Shown piece after piece: positions 56,099 to 64,000 of a stretch of 64,000 bases of DNA. The notes under the pieces were generated by a model. It did not search any database, was not told the origin of the DNA, and worked only from the letters and a program-made list of their open reading frames with translations. The translations under genes and the position numbers were made by a program. The stretch is taken from assembly GCA_965198325.1 (NCBI GenBank), contig CBDAPE010000017.1:434001-498000 (forward strand), read 5' to 3'. Each line of letters begins with the position of its first letter. The stretch's first letter is position 1. The stretch comes from CBDAPE01 sp965198325 (lineage in GTDB: Bacteria; Pseudomonadota; Alphaproteobacteria; UBA828; JAPUJA01).

Positions 56099-56949
56099 CC
56101 TACATTGTCGATGCAAGCGTCGTCGCCAAATGGTTCGTGCGAGAGGAGTTGCACGAGGAGGCCTTGGCCCTACTCGACCTCGACGAGCAGCTCGAAGCGC
56201 CCGACTTGATCGTTACCGAAGTGGCCAACACGGCATGGCGGAAATGCACGGCCGGCGAGATCGACGGGATTCAGGCACGCCGGATCGCCGGAGCTATCGT
56301 TAGCGGCGTACCCCGGTTGCTTCCCTCGGCGGGGTTGATCGAGCGCGCTTTTGAGATCGCGCTCACGCTCGACCATCCGGTCTATGACTGTCTTTATGTC
56401 GCCTGCGCCGAGGTCACTAACAGCCTGCTCATTACAGCCGACAAGCGCCTACGGCGAGTTACGCGCGGCACAGAGTTAAACGTCTCAGTTCGACGTCTTG
56501 AGGAAGAAATCATGCTGCCGCTCAAAATTCCTGTTAGCAGAATTGAGCGGGTTATTCGCGTGGCCGATGCCCTCAGGGAGACACGCGAGACTGTGGACGA
56601 AGCGCTATGGAATGGAGAAACAACCATTGACGTGGGCGACGAAAGGATATGGGAGGCGCTGGAGCTCGAGCGCGATGCTCCAGCTCAGCGCAGGATACTT
56701 GCTTACATTGACTCTCTCTCAAAGAACGAACGCGCCGATCTTCTCGCGCTCATGCGGTTTGGTCGCGAAGACCCTGATATCAACATAAGCGATTGGCCTC
56801 GAATTCGCAGAAATGCGGAGAGAACCCTCGATGAAAATACAACTGGCTACATGATCGAGAAGACGCCCTTGGCCGATTATTTGCGCAAGGGACTGGAACG
56901 TATAAGAGCGCAAAACCCGTCGATTCCGGCGAATCAAACAAATCCGTGA
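56095..56949 (+). CDS. VapC-type PIN ribonuclease fused to a DUF3775 domain
   Basis: A 284-residue protein from GTG 56095. Residues 1-138 are a PIN domain with the acidic set Asp6 (VDASVVAKW), Glu42 (VTEVANTAW), Asp98 (YDCLYVACA) and Asp116 (LITADKRL), as in VapC toxins that cut tRNA or rRNA. From Met140 (LPLKIPVSRIERVIRVADAL) to the end is a DUF3775-like region, including NERADLLALMRFGRED. The junction LEEEIMLPL looks like a VapC end joined to a DUF3775 start, so two genes appear fused by loss of a stop. Its own stop overlaps the dnaE2 GTG (GTGA), coupling toxin and polymerase translation. Confidence 0.78.
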   Translation: MTYIVDASVVAKWFVREELHEEALALLDLDEQLEAPDLIVTEVANTAWRKCTAGEIDGIQARRIAGAIVSGVPRLLPSAGLIERAFEIALTLDHPVYDCLYVACAEVTNSLLITADKRLRRVTRGTELNVSVRRLEEEIMLPLKIPVSRIERVIRVADALRETRETVDEALWNGETTIDVGDERIWEALELERDAPAQRRILAYIDSLSKNERADLLALMRFGREDPDINISDWPRIRRNAERTLDENTTGYMIEKTPLADYLRKGLERIRAQNPSIPANQTNP

Positions 56950-58796
56950 CCGCCTACGCCGAGCTTCAGGTCACCAGCAACTTCAGCTTCCTGCGCGGCG
57001 CATCCCACCCCGAGGAGCTGGTGGCCCAGGCCGCCGAGCTTGGGTTGCGCACCATCGCGATCACCGACCGCAACAGCCTGGCGGGCGTTGTGCGCGCCCA
57101 TCTGGCGGCCAAGGCGGCGGGGATTACGCTTCTGATCGGCGCCCGGCTCGACCTCACCGACGGGCCGAGCCTGCTCTGCCTGCCCGTCAATCGCGCGGCC
57201 TATGGCCGGCTTTCAGCCCTGCTCACGATGGGCAAGCGACGCGCGCCGAAGGGCGAATGCTGGCTCTACCGCGACGACCTGATCGCTCTCGGGCGGGACC
57301 AGATCGTCATCGCGCTCGCGCCCGAAATGCCCGATGCGGCCTTCGTCCGCGTGCTTACCGAGCTTGCCGGGCCGTTTGCGGGTCACTGCTATCTGGCGGC
57401 CCACCACCTCTACCGGGGTGACGACGCCCGCCGGATCGCCCGCCTCGCGGCCATCGCCGAGACCTGCAGTGCGCCGCTGGTGGCGACCAACGACGTGTAT
57501 GCCCACGGCCCGGAGCGCCGGGCGCTCCACGATGTGCTGACCTGCATTCGCGAGCACTGCACCATCGACGAGGCGGGCTTTCGCCTGTTCGCCAATGCGG
57601 AGCGCCACCTGAAGCCGGCGGACGAGATGGCGCGGCTGTTCGCGGGTTATCCGGAGGCGGTGATACGGACCGTCGGGATCGCCGAGCGGATCACCTTTTC
57701 GCTCGACGAGCTGCGCTACGAATACCCGGCCGAGCTGGCGCCCGGCGGGCGCACGCCTCAGGAGGAGCTCGTCCGCCTTGCCTGGGAGGGCGCGGCGGCG
57801 CGTTATCCCGACGGCGTGCCGGACAAGGTGCGCGCTCAGATCGAGCACGAGCTGACGCTGATCGACGACCTCGGCTACGCGCCCTATTTCCTGACGGTCC
57901 ACGACATCGTCCGCTTCGCACGGAGCCGGGGCATCCTGTGCCAGGGGCGGGGCTCGGCGGCGAACTCGGCGGTCTGCTACTGCCTGGGGATCACGGCGGT
58001 GGATCCGGACCGGATCGATCTCCTGTTCGAGCGCTTCGTCAGCGCGGCCCGGGGCGAGCCGCCCGACATCGACGTCGATTTCGAGCATGAGCGGCGCGAG
58101 GAGGTAATCCAGTACGTCTACGAGACATACGGCCGGGAGCGCGCCGGGCTCGCCGCCACGGTGATCCGCTACCGCTCGAGGAGCGCCGTGCGCGAGGTCG
58201 GCAAGGCGTTCGGCCTGTCCGCGGACGCACTCGGCGCGCTCGCCGGCACGGTCTGGGGGCGGAGCGGCGAGGGGGTCCAGGCGCGGCATCTGGCCGAGCG
58301 CGGCCTCGATCCGGACGATTCCAGGCTCACCCTCGTGCTCGAGCTGTCCCGCGAGCTGATCGGCTTTCCGCGCCACCTGTCCCAGCATGTCGGTGGCTTC
58401 GTCATCACCCGGGGGCCGCTCTCGGCGCTCTCGCCGATCGCCAACGCCGCAATGGCGAAGCGCACGACGATCGAGTGGGACAAGGACGACCTCGATGCGC
58501 TGGGCATTCTCAAGGTCGACCTGCTGGGGCTTGGCATGCTGAGTTGTATCCGCAAAGGCCTCGCCCTGCTCGAGGCCCATCACGGGCGGGCGCTGACCCT
58601 GGCTTCCGTGCCCGCCGAGGACCCGGCGGTCTACGACATGCTGTGCAACGCGGATTCGATCGGCGTCTTCCAGGTCGAAAGCCGCGCCCAGATGAGCATG
58701 TTGCCCCGGCTCAAGCCGCGCTGCTTCTACGATCTGGTGATCGAGGTGGCGATCGTCCGCCCCGGGCCGATCCAGGGCGACATGGTGCACCCCTAT

Positions 58797-60452
58797 CCGG
58801 GATTCCCCATATGGAACCCTCCCAGCCCGTTGAGTGTGGCTCGACACCGCTCGACGTGCAATTTGCCTTCGAATGACAGCCATCTTCGCGCCGAGCCGGA
58901 TGATTGAGGACCAATTGGCGGCGTTGGTGGCGCGGAATGGCATTTTTGCCGGCGATCCGGGCGCACCGATCCTGTCGGCGGCGACGCGAAGGAACGGGGT
59001 GCCGTCGCTCATGCCGGGGCTGGCGGCGGCCTGAGCCGGTCGATACGGCGCAGGATGTCGGCGAACAGGTCACGAGGAATGACAACCTCGGCCATCTGGA
59101 ACGTGACGTAGCGCCCGTGGCGCACGATCTTCGCTCCGATCTTGATGAGCTTCTCTCGCAGGCTGGTCAGTGACCACTGTTTCACGGCATCGGGCAGCGC
59201 GAGGGTGCGCATGAAGTTGCCGAGGTTGTAAGCGAGCGCGTGAAGCTGGAGGCGAACGGCATTGTGGTCGAACCTGCGGCACGACAGGCGTGTCCACCGG
59301 ATCGCGTTTTTGCCCTCCTTGATCCAGTGCTCAGCCGTGCCGCGCTGATTGTAGAACGCGACCACCCGCTCGGCAGGGCGGCCCAGGTTGGTGACTATGA
59401 ACCCGACCCTCGGGTACAACTCACCCGGATGCCACTCGACCTTGGCGACGATGCGGCGGGGCTTGTCCCAGGTTCCGGCCTGATAACTGAAGCTGGCATG
59501 ATACCGGCGCACGTCCTTGGGCGGCCTGCCGACGGGGCGCTTCAGGAGATGAGCGATGCTCTCTTGCAGCACCTTGTTGGCGGGCAGCCGGATGGCGTAG
59601 AGCATGCCTTCGGCTTCGAGGTAGTCGTAGATCTCCGGTGAGGCGAAGGCCGCATCGCCGCGGAAGTAGAGGCGGATGGCTCGTTCCTTGTAACGTTCGA
59701 CCACCGGTACCAGGACATCACGCCATCCGTGGGCGCTGTGCACGTTGCCGGGGCGCAGCGCGCAACGCTCCAGATCGCCGAACTGGTTGAACACGAACAG
59801 CGGGTGATAGCAGGTGCAGCCGAAGTGGCCGTTATAGGCCGTGCCCTCCTGCTCACCGAATGTCGGGCTGACGGAGCTGTCCATGTCGAGCACCACGCGC
59901 CTCGGCGGATCGTGGTCGTGAACCCGGTCGATCCACGTCCCCGACAGGTCCGCAAGGGCCGCGAGGTTCTCGTTGTTCGCCAGCAGCTCGGTCTCGAACC
60001 GCCCCATCTGGCTGGTCGATGCCCCGCCGCGCTCGACCGCCTTGCCGCCGACGATCCAGCGCATCGCGGGATCACGCCCGAGCCGGTCGGCGTCGTTGAC
60101 ATCCTCGTAGCCGGCGAGACGCCCATAGACGGACTGGCGAAGGAGACTGACGATGCCGTGCCAGCCGTTCCTGCCTGTGCGGCTATCCGCGAGCACGCCG
60201 CCCGCCAGTGCGGTCAGCCCGAGCGCGTCGTCCAGTTCGCGATAAGCGAGCAACCCCGCGTCAGAGGTCACCTGCGATCCGTGGAACTCCAGTTTCAGGC
60301 GGCGGTCGAAAAGGGGCCGGAGTGGCCCATGATCCGATTCACCCTCCGGGTTCCGCATCCGAGCCGCCCTTCGACACCCTCAAGCCAGTGATTCTTGTAG
60401 CAGAATCGTGCCAATCAGGCATCAGGCGAAGCGGTCACTTGGGAAATGCGGG
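58797..60452 (-). mobile_element. IS1380-family element, copy B (complete)
   Basis: A 1656-bp element inside dnaE2. Left end CCGGGATTCCCCATATGG; right end, read inward, CCCGCATTTCCCAAGTGACC; the two share the pattern CC-G-ATT-CCCA. CTAT occurs on both sides (58793-58796 and 60453-60456), a clean 4-bp target duplication, and removing the element rebuilds the gene. The transposase is intact. Confidence 0.93.
59009..60358 (-). CDS. IS1380-family transposase (intact)
   Basis: A 449-residue DDE transposase. The first catalytic Asp lies in VVLDMDSSVSPTFGEQEG, the second in FRGDAAFASPEIYDYLE, and the Glu in YNQRGTAEHWIKEGKNA. It starts MRNPEGESDHGPLRPLFDRR and ends RRIDRLRPPPAPA. It is the full version of the gene broken in copy A. 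Intact frame and perfect target duplication indicate recent activity. Confidence 0.93.
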   Translation of the reverse strand: MRNPEGESDHGPLRPLFDRRLKLEFHGSQVTSDAGLLAYRELDDALGLTALAGGVLADSRTGRNGWHGIVSLLRQSVYGRLAGYEDVNDADRLGRDPAMRWIVGGKAVERGGASTSQMGRFETELLANNENLAALADLSGTWIDRVHDHDPPRRVVLDMDSSVSPTFGEQEGTAYNGHFGCTCYHPLFVFNQFGDLERCALRPGNVHSAHGWRDVLVPVVERYKERAIRLYFRGDAAFASPEIYDYLEAEGMLYAIRLPANKVLQESIAHLLKRPVGRPPKDVRRYHASFSYQAGTWDKPRRIVAKVEWHPGELYPRVGFIVTNLGRPAERVVAFYNQRGTAEHWIKEGKNAIRWTRLSCRRFDHNAVRLQLHALAYNLGNFMRTLALPDAVKQWSLTSLREKLIKIGAKIVRHGRYVTFQMAEVVIPRDLFADILRRIDRLRPPPAPA

Positions 60453-61770
60453 CTATTTGCGCCGGCGGGCGGGTGAGGAGGCGGTCGCGTTTCCCTCCGA
60501 GGAGCTTGCCGACGCGCTCGGCAAGACCCTCGGCGTACCGTTGTTCCAGGAGCAGGCTATGCGAATCGCCATGGTCGCCGCCGGCTTCTCGGCCGCCGAG
60601 GCCGACGGCTTGCGTCACGCCATGGCGACGTTCAGGCGCACCGGCCGGATCGGCGGCTTTCGCGACAAGTTCGTGTCCGGCATGACGGCGCGGGGCTACG
60701 ACCCCGACTTCGCAATGCGCTGTTTCAAGCAGATCGAGGGTTTCGGCGAATACGGCTTTCCCGAATCCCATGCCGCGAGTTTTGCCCTGCTGGTCTACGT
60801 CTCGGCCTGGCTCAAGCGGCACTACCCGGCGGCGTTCGCCTGCGCGCTGCTGAACAGCCAGCCGATGGGCTTCTACGCGCCCGCCCAGATCCTGCGCGAC
60901 GCCGCCGATCATGGCGTCGCGCTTCGCCCCGTCGACGTCAATCACAGCGACTGGGACTGCTCCCTGGAAGGATGCGGGGCGGGGCGGGAGCCAGCGCTCC
61001 GGCTGGGATTTCGCCAGATCAAGGGATTTCGCGAGGGCGACGCCGAAAAACTCTGCGCGGCGCGCAAGGCGGGGCGCTTCGCAACGCCGGCGGCTTTACG
61101 GGCGCAAAGCGGGCTCGAAGCGGCGACCCTCGAGCGCCTGGCCCGCGCCGATGCCTTCGGTTCGATGCGGCTCGCCCGACGCCCCGGGCTGTGGGCGATC
61201 CACGGCCTCGGCCCGGGCCCTGCGCCGCTGTTCGCCGGTGATCCCGGCGGCTCCAGGGAGCGACCGGCGGAAGCGCCCGCGCGGCTGCTCGCGATGGCGC
61301 TCGGCGAAGCGGTGATGGAGGACTATGCGAGCTTGAGGCTCTCGCTCAAGGATCATCCGCTCGCCCTGTTACGCAACCGGCTCGCCGCGGAAGGCACGCT
61401 GCCCTGCAGCCATCTCGCGGACCTCGTGAACGGCCAGCGGGTGCGTGCCGCCGGGCTGGTGATCTGCCGCCAGCGGCCCGACAGTGCCAGCGGAGTGATC
61501 TTCGTCACCCTCGAGGACGAAACCGGGATCGCCAACCTCGTCGTCTGGCCGAGGACCTTCGAGCGCTTCCGGAGTTTGGCGATGGGTGCGCCGTTGGTCC
61601 GGGTCGCCGGCAAATTGCAGATCGAGGGTATCGTGATCCACGTGGTGGCCGACCATCTGGAGGATCTGACCACTCGGCTGCACGCACTCCGGCCTCACGG
61701 CCCGGGCTTGACGCCCACCCTCGGCAAGAGCAACGAAGCCCGGGCTTTTCCGGCACGGAGCTTTCGCTGA

Positions 61771-62318
61771 GACGCAGAAAAAACCGGACTTGACCTGACG
61801 ACAGGTTTCCGCTATTACTGCGAATGATAGTGATTTGCATTGACGTCCGGTCAATCCAGTCGACGTCCGATGCAAACTTGGCGGGCCCCGGCAACGTTCC
61901 CCCCATCGTGATCGCGACGCATCAGTTTCGCGCCCGGTTCGACAGCCGATGCCGCGTGTTTCCGTTCCAGACGGACGTACCCCTTCGGCGGAGCCAACGC
62001 TGTGCTCCCACATCGCCCGAGGAGACGCCGGTATCTGACCGGGGCCCGCCAAACCCTAGTGTTCCCACGAAATTGCGTCCCGCGCTGTCGCCAGCCTGTT
62101 AAACTGGCCAACACGGGGCGAGGCCGCTGGATCGCCATACCCGCCGCTTGCCATCCCCGCAGTTGGCTGAGGACGGGGCGGGTCGTGTCGTGCAATGGAC
62201 GCTGGGCCAGACCCGTCTCGCCCGAGACGGCTTGCCAAGCGGTGCCAACAGAGGCCACTCTACGCGAAACGGCGGCGCGGCCGGGTCCTGGAAGCGGGCT
62301 CGGCGGGAGGTGATCGAC
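61771..62318. other. gene-free stretch between dnaE2 and the GFA array
   Basis: No convincing gene. Short open frames on both strands have no recognisable family. At 61819-61840 there is a Fur/iron-box-like sequence; downstream of it is a GTG-rich stretch that could be the remains of an iron-regulated gene. The array promoter should lie in the last 200 bp. Confidence 0.5.
61819..61840. promoter_or_regulatory. possible Fur-type iron box
   Basis: TGCGAATGATAGTGATTTGC has the alternating A/T-rich inverted pattern of proteobacterial Fur or Mur boxes, with GCRAAT and ATTTGC arms around TGATAGTGA. No iron gene follows directly. The assignment is by eye only. Confidence 0.4.
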
Positions 62319-62759
62319 ATGGCGAGAAGCGACCTGACCGGCGGCTGCCTGTGCGGCGCGGTACGCTACCGGATCGCGGGGCCCGCCCTGCGGACGAGCC
62401 ATTGCCATTGCGAGATGTGCCGCAAGACCCACGGCTCGCTTTTTGCCACCTATTCCCGCGTCGAGAGCGCGCGCTTCACGCTTGACGCGGCAGACGGCGC
62501 GCTGCGGGCCTATGAGAGTTCGCCGGGGATTTCGCGCTCGTTTTGCGGCCAGTGTGGCGCGCAGATGTTTTTCCAGCGTACGGCGCGGCCCGAGATCCTG
62601 TCGGTCGCCGCCGGCACGCTCGACGAGGGCATGAACCCGGGCCATCCGCCGGAAACCGAGCGGCATATTTACGTCGCGTCCAAGGCGCCCTGGGATCAGA
62701 TTACCGGCGGCCTGCCCCAGGACGATACCGGATCGCCGAATCAAAGCCCCAAGCCATGA
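62319..62759 (+). CDS. GFA-family zinc-binding protein, 1st of array
   Basis: A 146-residue protein of the GFA (glutathione-dependent formaldehyde-activating/CENP-V) fold. Zinc ligands are in GGCLCGAVRY, HCHCEMCRKTHG and FCGQCGAQMFF; the closing motif is HIYVASKAPWDQI. ATG 62319 is preceded by GGGAGGTGATC, a good ribosome site. Family members are named after formaldehyde metabolism but most have unknown substrates. Its stop overlaps the next start as ATGA. Confidence 0.88.
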   Translation: MARSDLTGGCLCGAVRYRIAGPALRTSHCHCEMCRKTHGSLFATYSRVESARFTLDAADGALRAYESSPGISRSFCGQCGAQMFFQRTARPEILSVAAGTLDEGMNPGHPPETERHIYVASKAPWDQITGGLPQDDTGSPNQSPKP

Positions 62760-63226
62760 CCGGCGATTCGCTCAGCGGCGGCTGTCTGTGTGGCGCGGTT
62801 CGCTATCGGGCGCCGGCCGGGGCCGCCGACATCAACCATTGCCACTGCGAAATGTGCCGGAAGATCCACGGCGCGGTGTTTGTGACCTGGGCCAAGCTGG
62901 GGCGCGCCGACTTCATATTCGAACGCGGAGCCGAGGCGCTGGCGGTCTACGAGAGCACGCCGGACGTGCGGCGGTCGTTCTGCCGAACTTGCGGCTCTCC
63001 CATCCTGCTCGACTACGATGGCTATCCCGATCTGTGGCTCGCCGCGGGGACACTCGACAACGGATCTCATCCCGGCCGGGCGGTGGATGGCGCCGCGCAT
63101 ATCTTCGTCGGCTCGAAGGCGCCGTGGGAGACGGTCCCCGACGGTTTGCCACAATATGACGGCTTCGCCGGAGAACCCTGGGCGACGGGACCTCTGGGGA
63201 GCGCCATGGGTGGCGAAGGAGCATGA
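62756..63226 (+). CDS. GFA-family zinc-binding protein, 2nd of array
   Basis: A 156-residue paralogue with the same cysteine pattern: GGCLCGAVRY, NHCHCEMCRKIHG and FCRTCGSPILLDYDG, closing HIFVGSKAPWETV. A 20-residue C-terminal extension (GFAGEPWATGPLGSAMG) is absent from the first and third copies. Start overlaps the upstream stop by ATGA; 3 bp separate it from the third gene. It is clearly homologous but well diverged from its neighbours, so duplication is not recent. Confidence 0.88.
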   Translation: MTGDSLSGGCLCGAVRYRAPAGAADINHCHCEMCRKIHGAVFVTWAKLGRADFIFERGAEALAVYESTPDVRRSFCRTCGSPILLDYDGYPDLWLAAGTLDNGSHPGRAVDGAAHIFVGSKAPWETVPDGLPQYDGFAGEPWATGPLGSAMGGEGA

Positions 63227-63229
63227 CCG

Positions 63230-63661
63230 ATGACGGATGAACGGGTGCTTACGGGTGGCTGCCAGTGCGGCGCGGTGCGATACCGGGTCGAAGGGCCACC
63301 GCTCGATACCTACAATTGCCATTGCCATATCTGCCGGCGAGCACAGGGCGCGGCGTTCGGCACTTATTCGATCTGGCCCGAGGCGCGCTTCACGCTGGAG
63401 CAGGGCGAATCGGCACTCGGCACGTACGACACATCACCCGGAGCGCATCGGCGTTTCTGCTCGACCTGCGGCTGTCACATCTTCGCCTGGATCGACGGCG
63501 GGCCGGGCAAAGTCTGGGTTTCGACGCCGACGCTCGACGGCGGCGCGGATCCCGGCAACCTGGATGCGACCTTGCGTCATATCTACGTGGCTCACAAGGC
63601 GTCGTGGCATACAATCACGGACGACCTGCCGCAACACGACGAGTGGGAGGAGGAGCGATGA
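63230..63661 (+). CDS. GFA-family zinc-binding protein, 3rd of array
   Basis: A 143-residue paralogue: GGCQCGAVRYRVEGPPLDTY, NCHCHICRRAQGAAFG and FCSTCGCHIFAWIDG, closing HIYVAHKASWHTI. It has an extra Cys in CSTCGCH, shared with the fourth copy. Its stop overlaps the fourth start as ATGA. The spacing shows that all copies form one operon. Confidence 0.88.
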   Translation: MTDERVLTGGCQCGAVRYRVEGPPLDTYNCHCHICRRAQGAAFGTYSIWPEARFTLEQGESALGTYDTSPGAHRRFCSTCGCHIFAWIDGGPGKVWVSTPTLDGGADPGNLDATLRHIYVAHKASWHTITDDLPQHDEWEEER

Positions 63662-64000
63662 GCGAGCATGACGATCAGCGGCTGACCGGCGGCTGTTTCT
63701 GCCGCGCGGTGCGTTATTCGGTTCAGGGTCCGGCCCTCGAGACCTACCACTGCCACTGCACCATGTGCCGCAAGACCCATGGCGCCGTGATGCTCACCTG
63801 TTCGGTCTACCCCCGGGACGGTTTCGTGGTGGACACGGGCGCGGACAAGGTGACGACGTACGACAGCTCCGAGAAAATTCACCGCCGCTTCTGCTCGATC
63901 TGCGGTTGTCACCTGTGGGACACTGAGGAAGGCGAGGACGGCGTCGTGATGATCGCGACCGGCGCCCTCGACCACGGCCAGCACCCCGGCCATGAAGGCT
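63658..64000 (+). CDS. GFA-family zinc-binding protein, 4th of array (cut by window end)
   Basis: The first 114 codons are visible: GGCFCRAVRYSVQGPALETY, YHCHCTMCRKTHGAVMLT and FCSICGCHLWDTEEGEDG. The first zinc motif has Arg in place of the usual Gly (CFCR rather than CxCG), the only such change in the array. The gene continues beyond the window, and so may the array. Confidence 0.85.
   Translation, partial: MSEHDDQRLTGGCFCRAVRYSVQGPALETYHCHCTMCRKTHGAVMLTCSVYPRDGFVVDTGADKVTTYDSSEKIHRRFCSICGCHLWDTEEGEDGVVMIATGALDHGQHPGHEG

Larger units (their letters stand above)
56946..61770 (+). pseudogene. dnaE2: error-prone DNA polymerase DnaE2, interrupted by IS1380 copy B
   Basis: The 5' part (56946-58796, 617 codons) has the PHP domain (ELQVTSNFSFLRGASHPEEL, IAITDRNSLAGVVRAH) and the polymerase active site (EPPDIDVDFEHERREE). 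It breaks after GDMVHPY. Sequence resumes at 60457 with LRRRAGEEAVAFPSEELADA, then MATFRRTGRIGGFRDK and a C-terminal OB fold (GVIFVTLEDETGIANLVVW) to the stop at 61770. Removing the IS and one CTAT restores a protein of about 1055 residues. DnaE2 does the synthesis in the ImuA/ImuB mutasome, so this organism should lack it. Confidence 0.93.

Noticed and set aside
54155..59012. Long minus-strand open frames opposite imuB and dnaE2 (about 560 and 600 codons)
   Set aside because: They lie antisense to well-supported genes, are Arg/Gly/Pro-rich and match no family; high GC keeps antisense frames open.

Overview
The window looks like a piece of a high-GC alphaproteobacterial chromosome, probably of the Rhodospirillales type. 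The evidence is a Caulobacter-like flagellar gene set (fliX, a CheL-type flgJ, a DUF6468 gene, a MotE-like gene), two TTAA-N7-TTAA sites of CtrA type, two sigma-54 type -24/-12 promoters in front of rod and ring genes, and a DksA with a single cysteine in its zinc-finger region. No rRNA, tRNA or CRISPR array was seen. Two traits dominate: many insertion sequences, and many genes broken by one or a few mutations. This suggests a lineage under relaxed selection, although sequencing or assembly error must be excluded for the single-base cases.

Layout. 1-600: the tail of an IS3-family element lying in a remnant of an IS21 istA gene. 676-3824: an AT-richer SIR2-STAND-TPR defence gene with a small beta-barrel-like C-terminus, interrupted by five in-frame stops and one frameshift. 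4538-8079 (minus strand): a compact operon of a ribbon-helix-helix protein, an N6-adenine methyltransferase, a XamI-type restriction enzyme and a frameshifted HEPN (Ymh) protein. 8373-10981: an integrase remnant, an HU gene, a complete IS5-family element and a truncated exonuclease-like gene. 10941-13459: a complete IS21-family element.

13479-36769 is a flagellar and chemotaxis region. On the minus strand lie TPR, fliB, fliW, flgL, flgK, a flgN-like gene, flgJ, flgI, then flgH, flgA, flgG, flgF. On the plus strand lie fliX, dksA, fliL, fliM, a DUF6468 gene, motE, cheY and, after a second identical and inverted IS5 copy, a large secreted TPR protein. The minus-strand fliP, fliO, a small gene, an FlhB-like gene and csrA close the region. 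flgK, flgH and flgG each carry a disabling lesion, so a normal flagellum is unlikely if the sequence is right. FliW and CsrA are both present.

36951-52986 is catabolic: an MBL-fold hydrolase, a TauD-type oxygenase, a class III aminotransferase (broken, 3' end tandemly duplicated), LysR regulators, an M24 ectoine-hydrolase-like enzyme with a frameshifted M20 carbamoylase-like partner, a three-subunit molybdenum hydroxylase, and creatininase plus creatinase. The last two should turn creatinine into creatine and then sarcosine plus urea. The divergent lysR beside creatininase is split by an IS1380-family element.

53305-61770 is an imuA-imuB-dnaE2 mutagenesis operon. A vapB/vapC pair has entered it; the vapC PIN domain is fused to a DUF3775 domain and its stop overlaps the dnaE2 start. 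dnaE2 is cut by a complete IS1380 copy with a 4-bp target duplication. The window ends in a tandem array of at least four GFA-family (CENP-V/GFA zinc fold) genes joined by short stop/start overlaps or small gaps.
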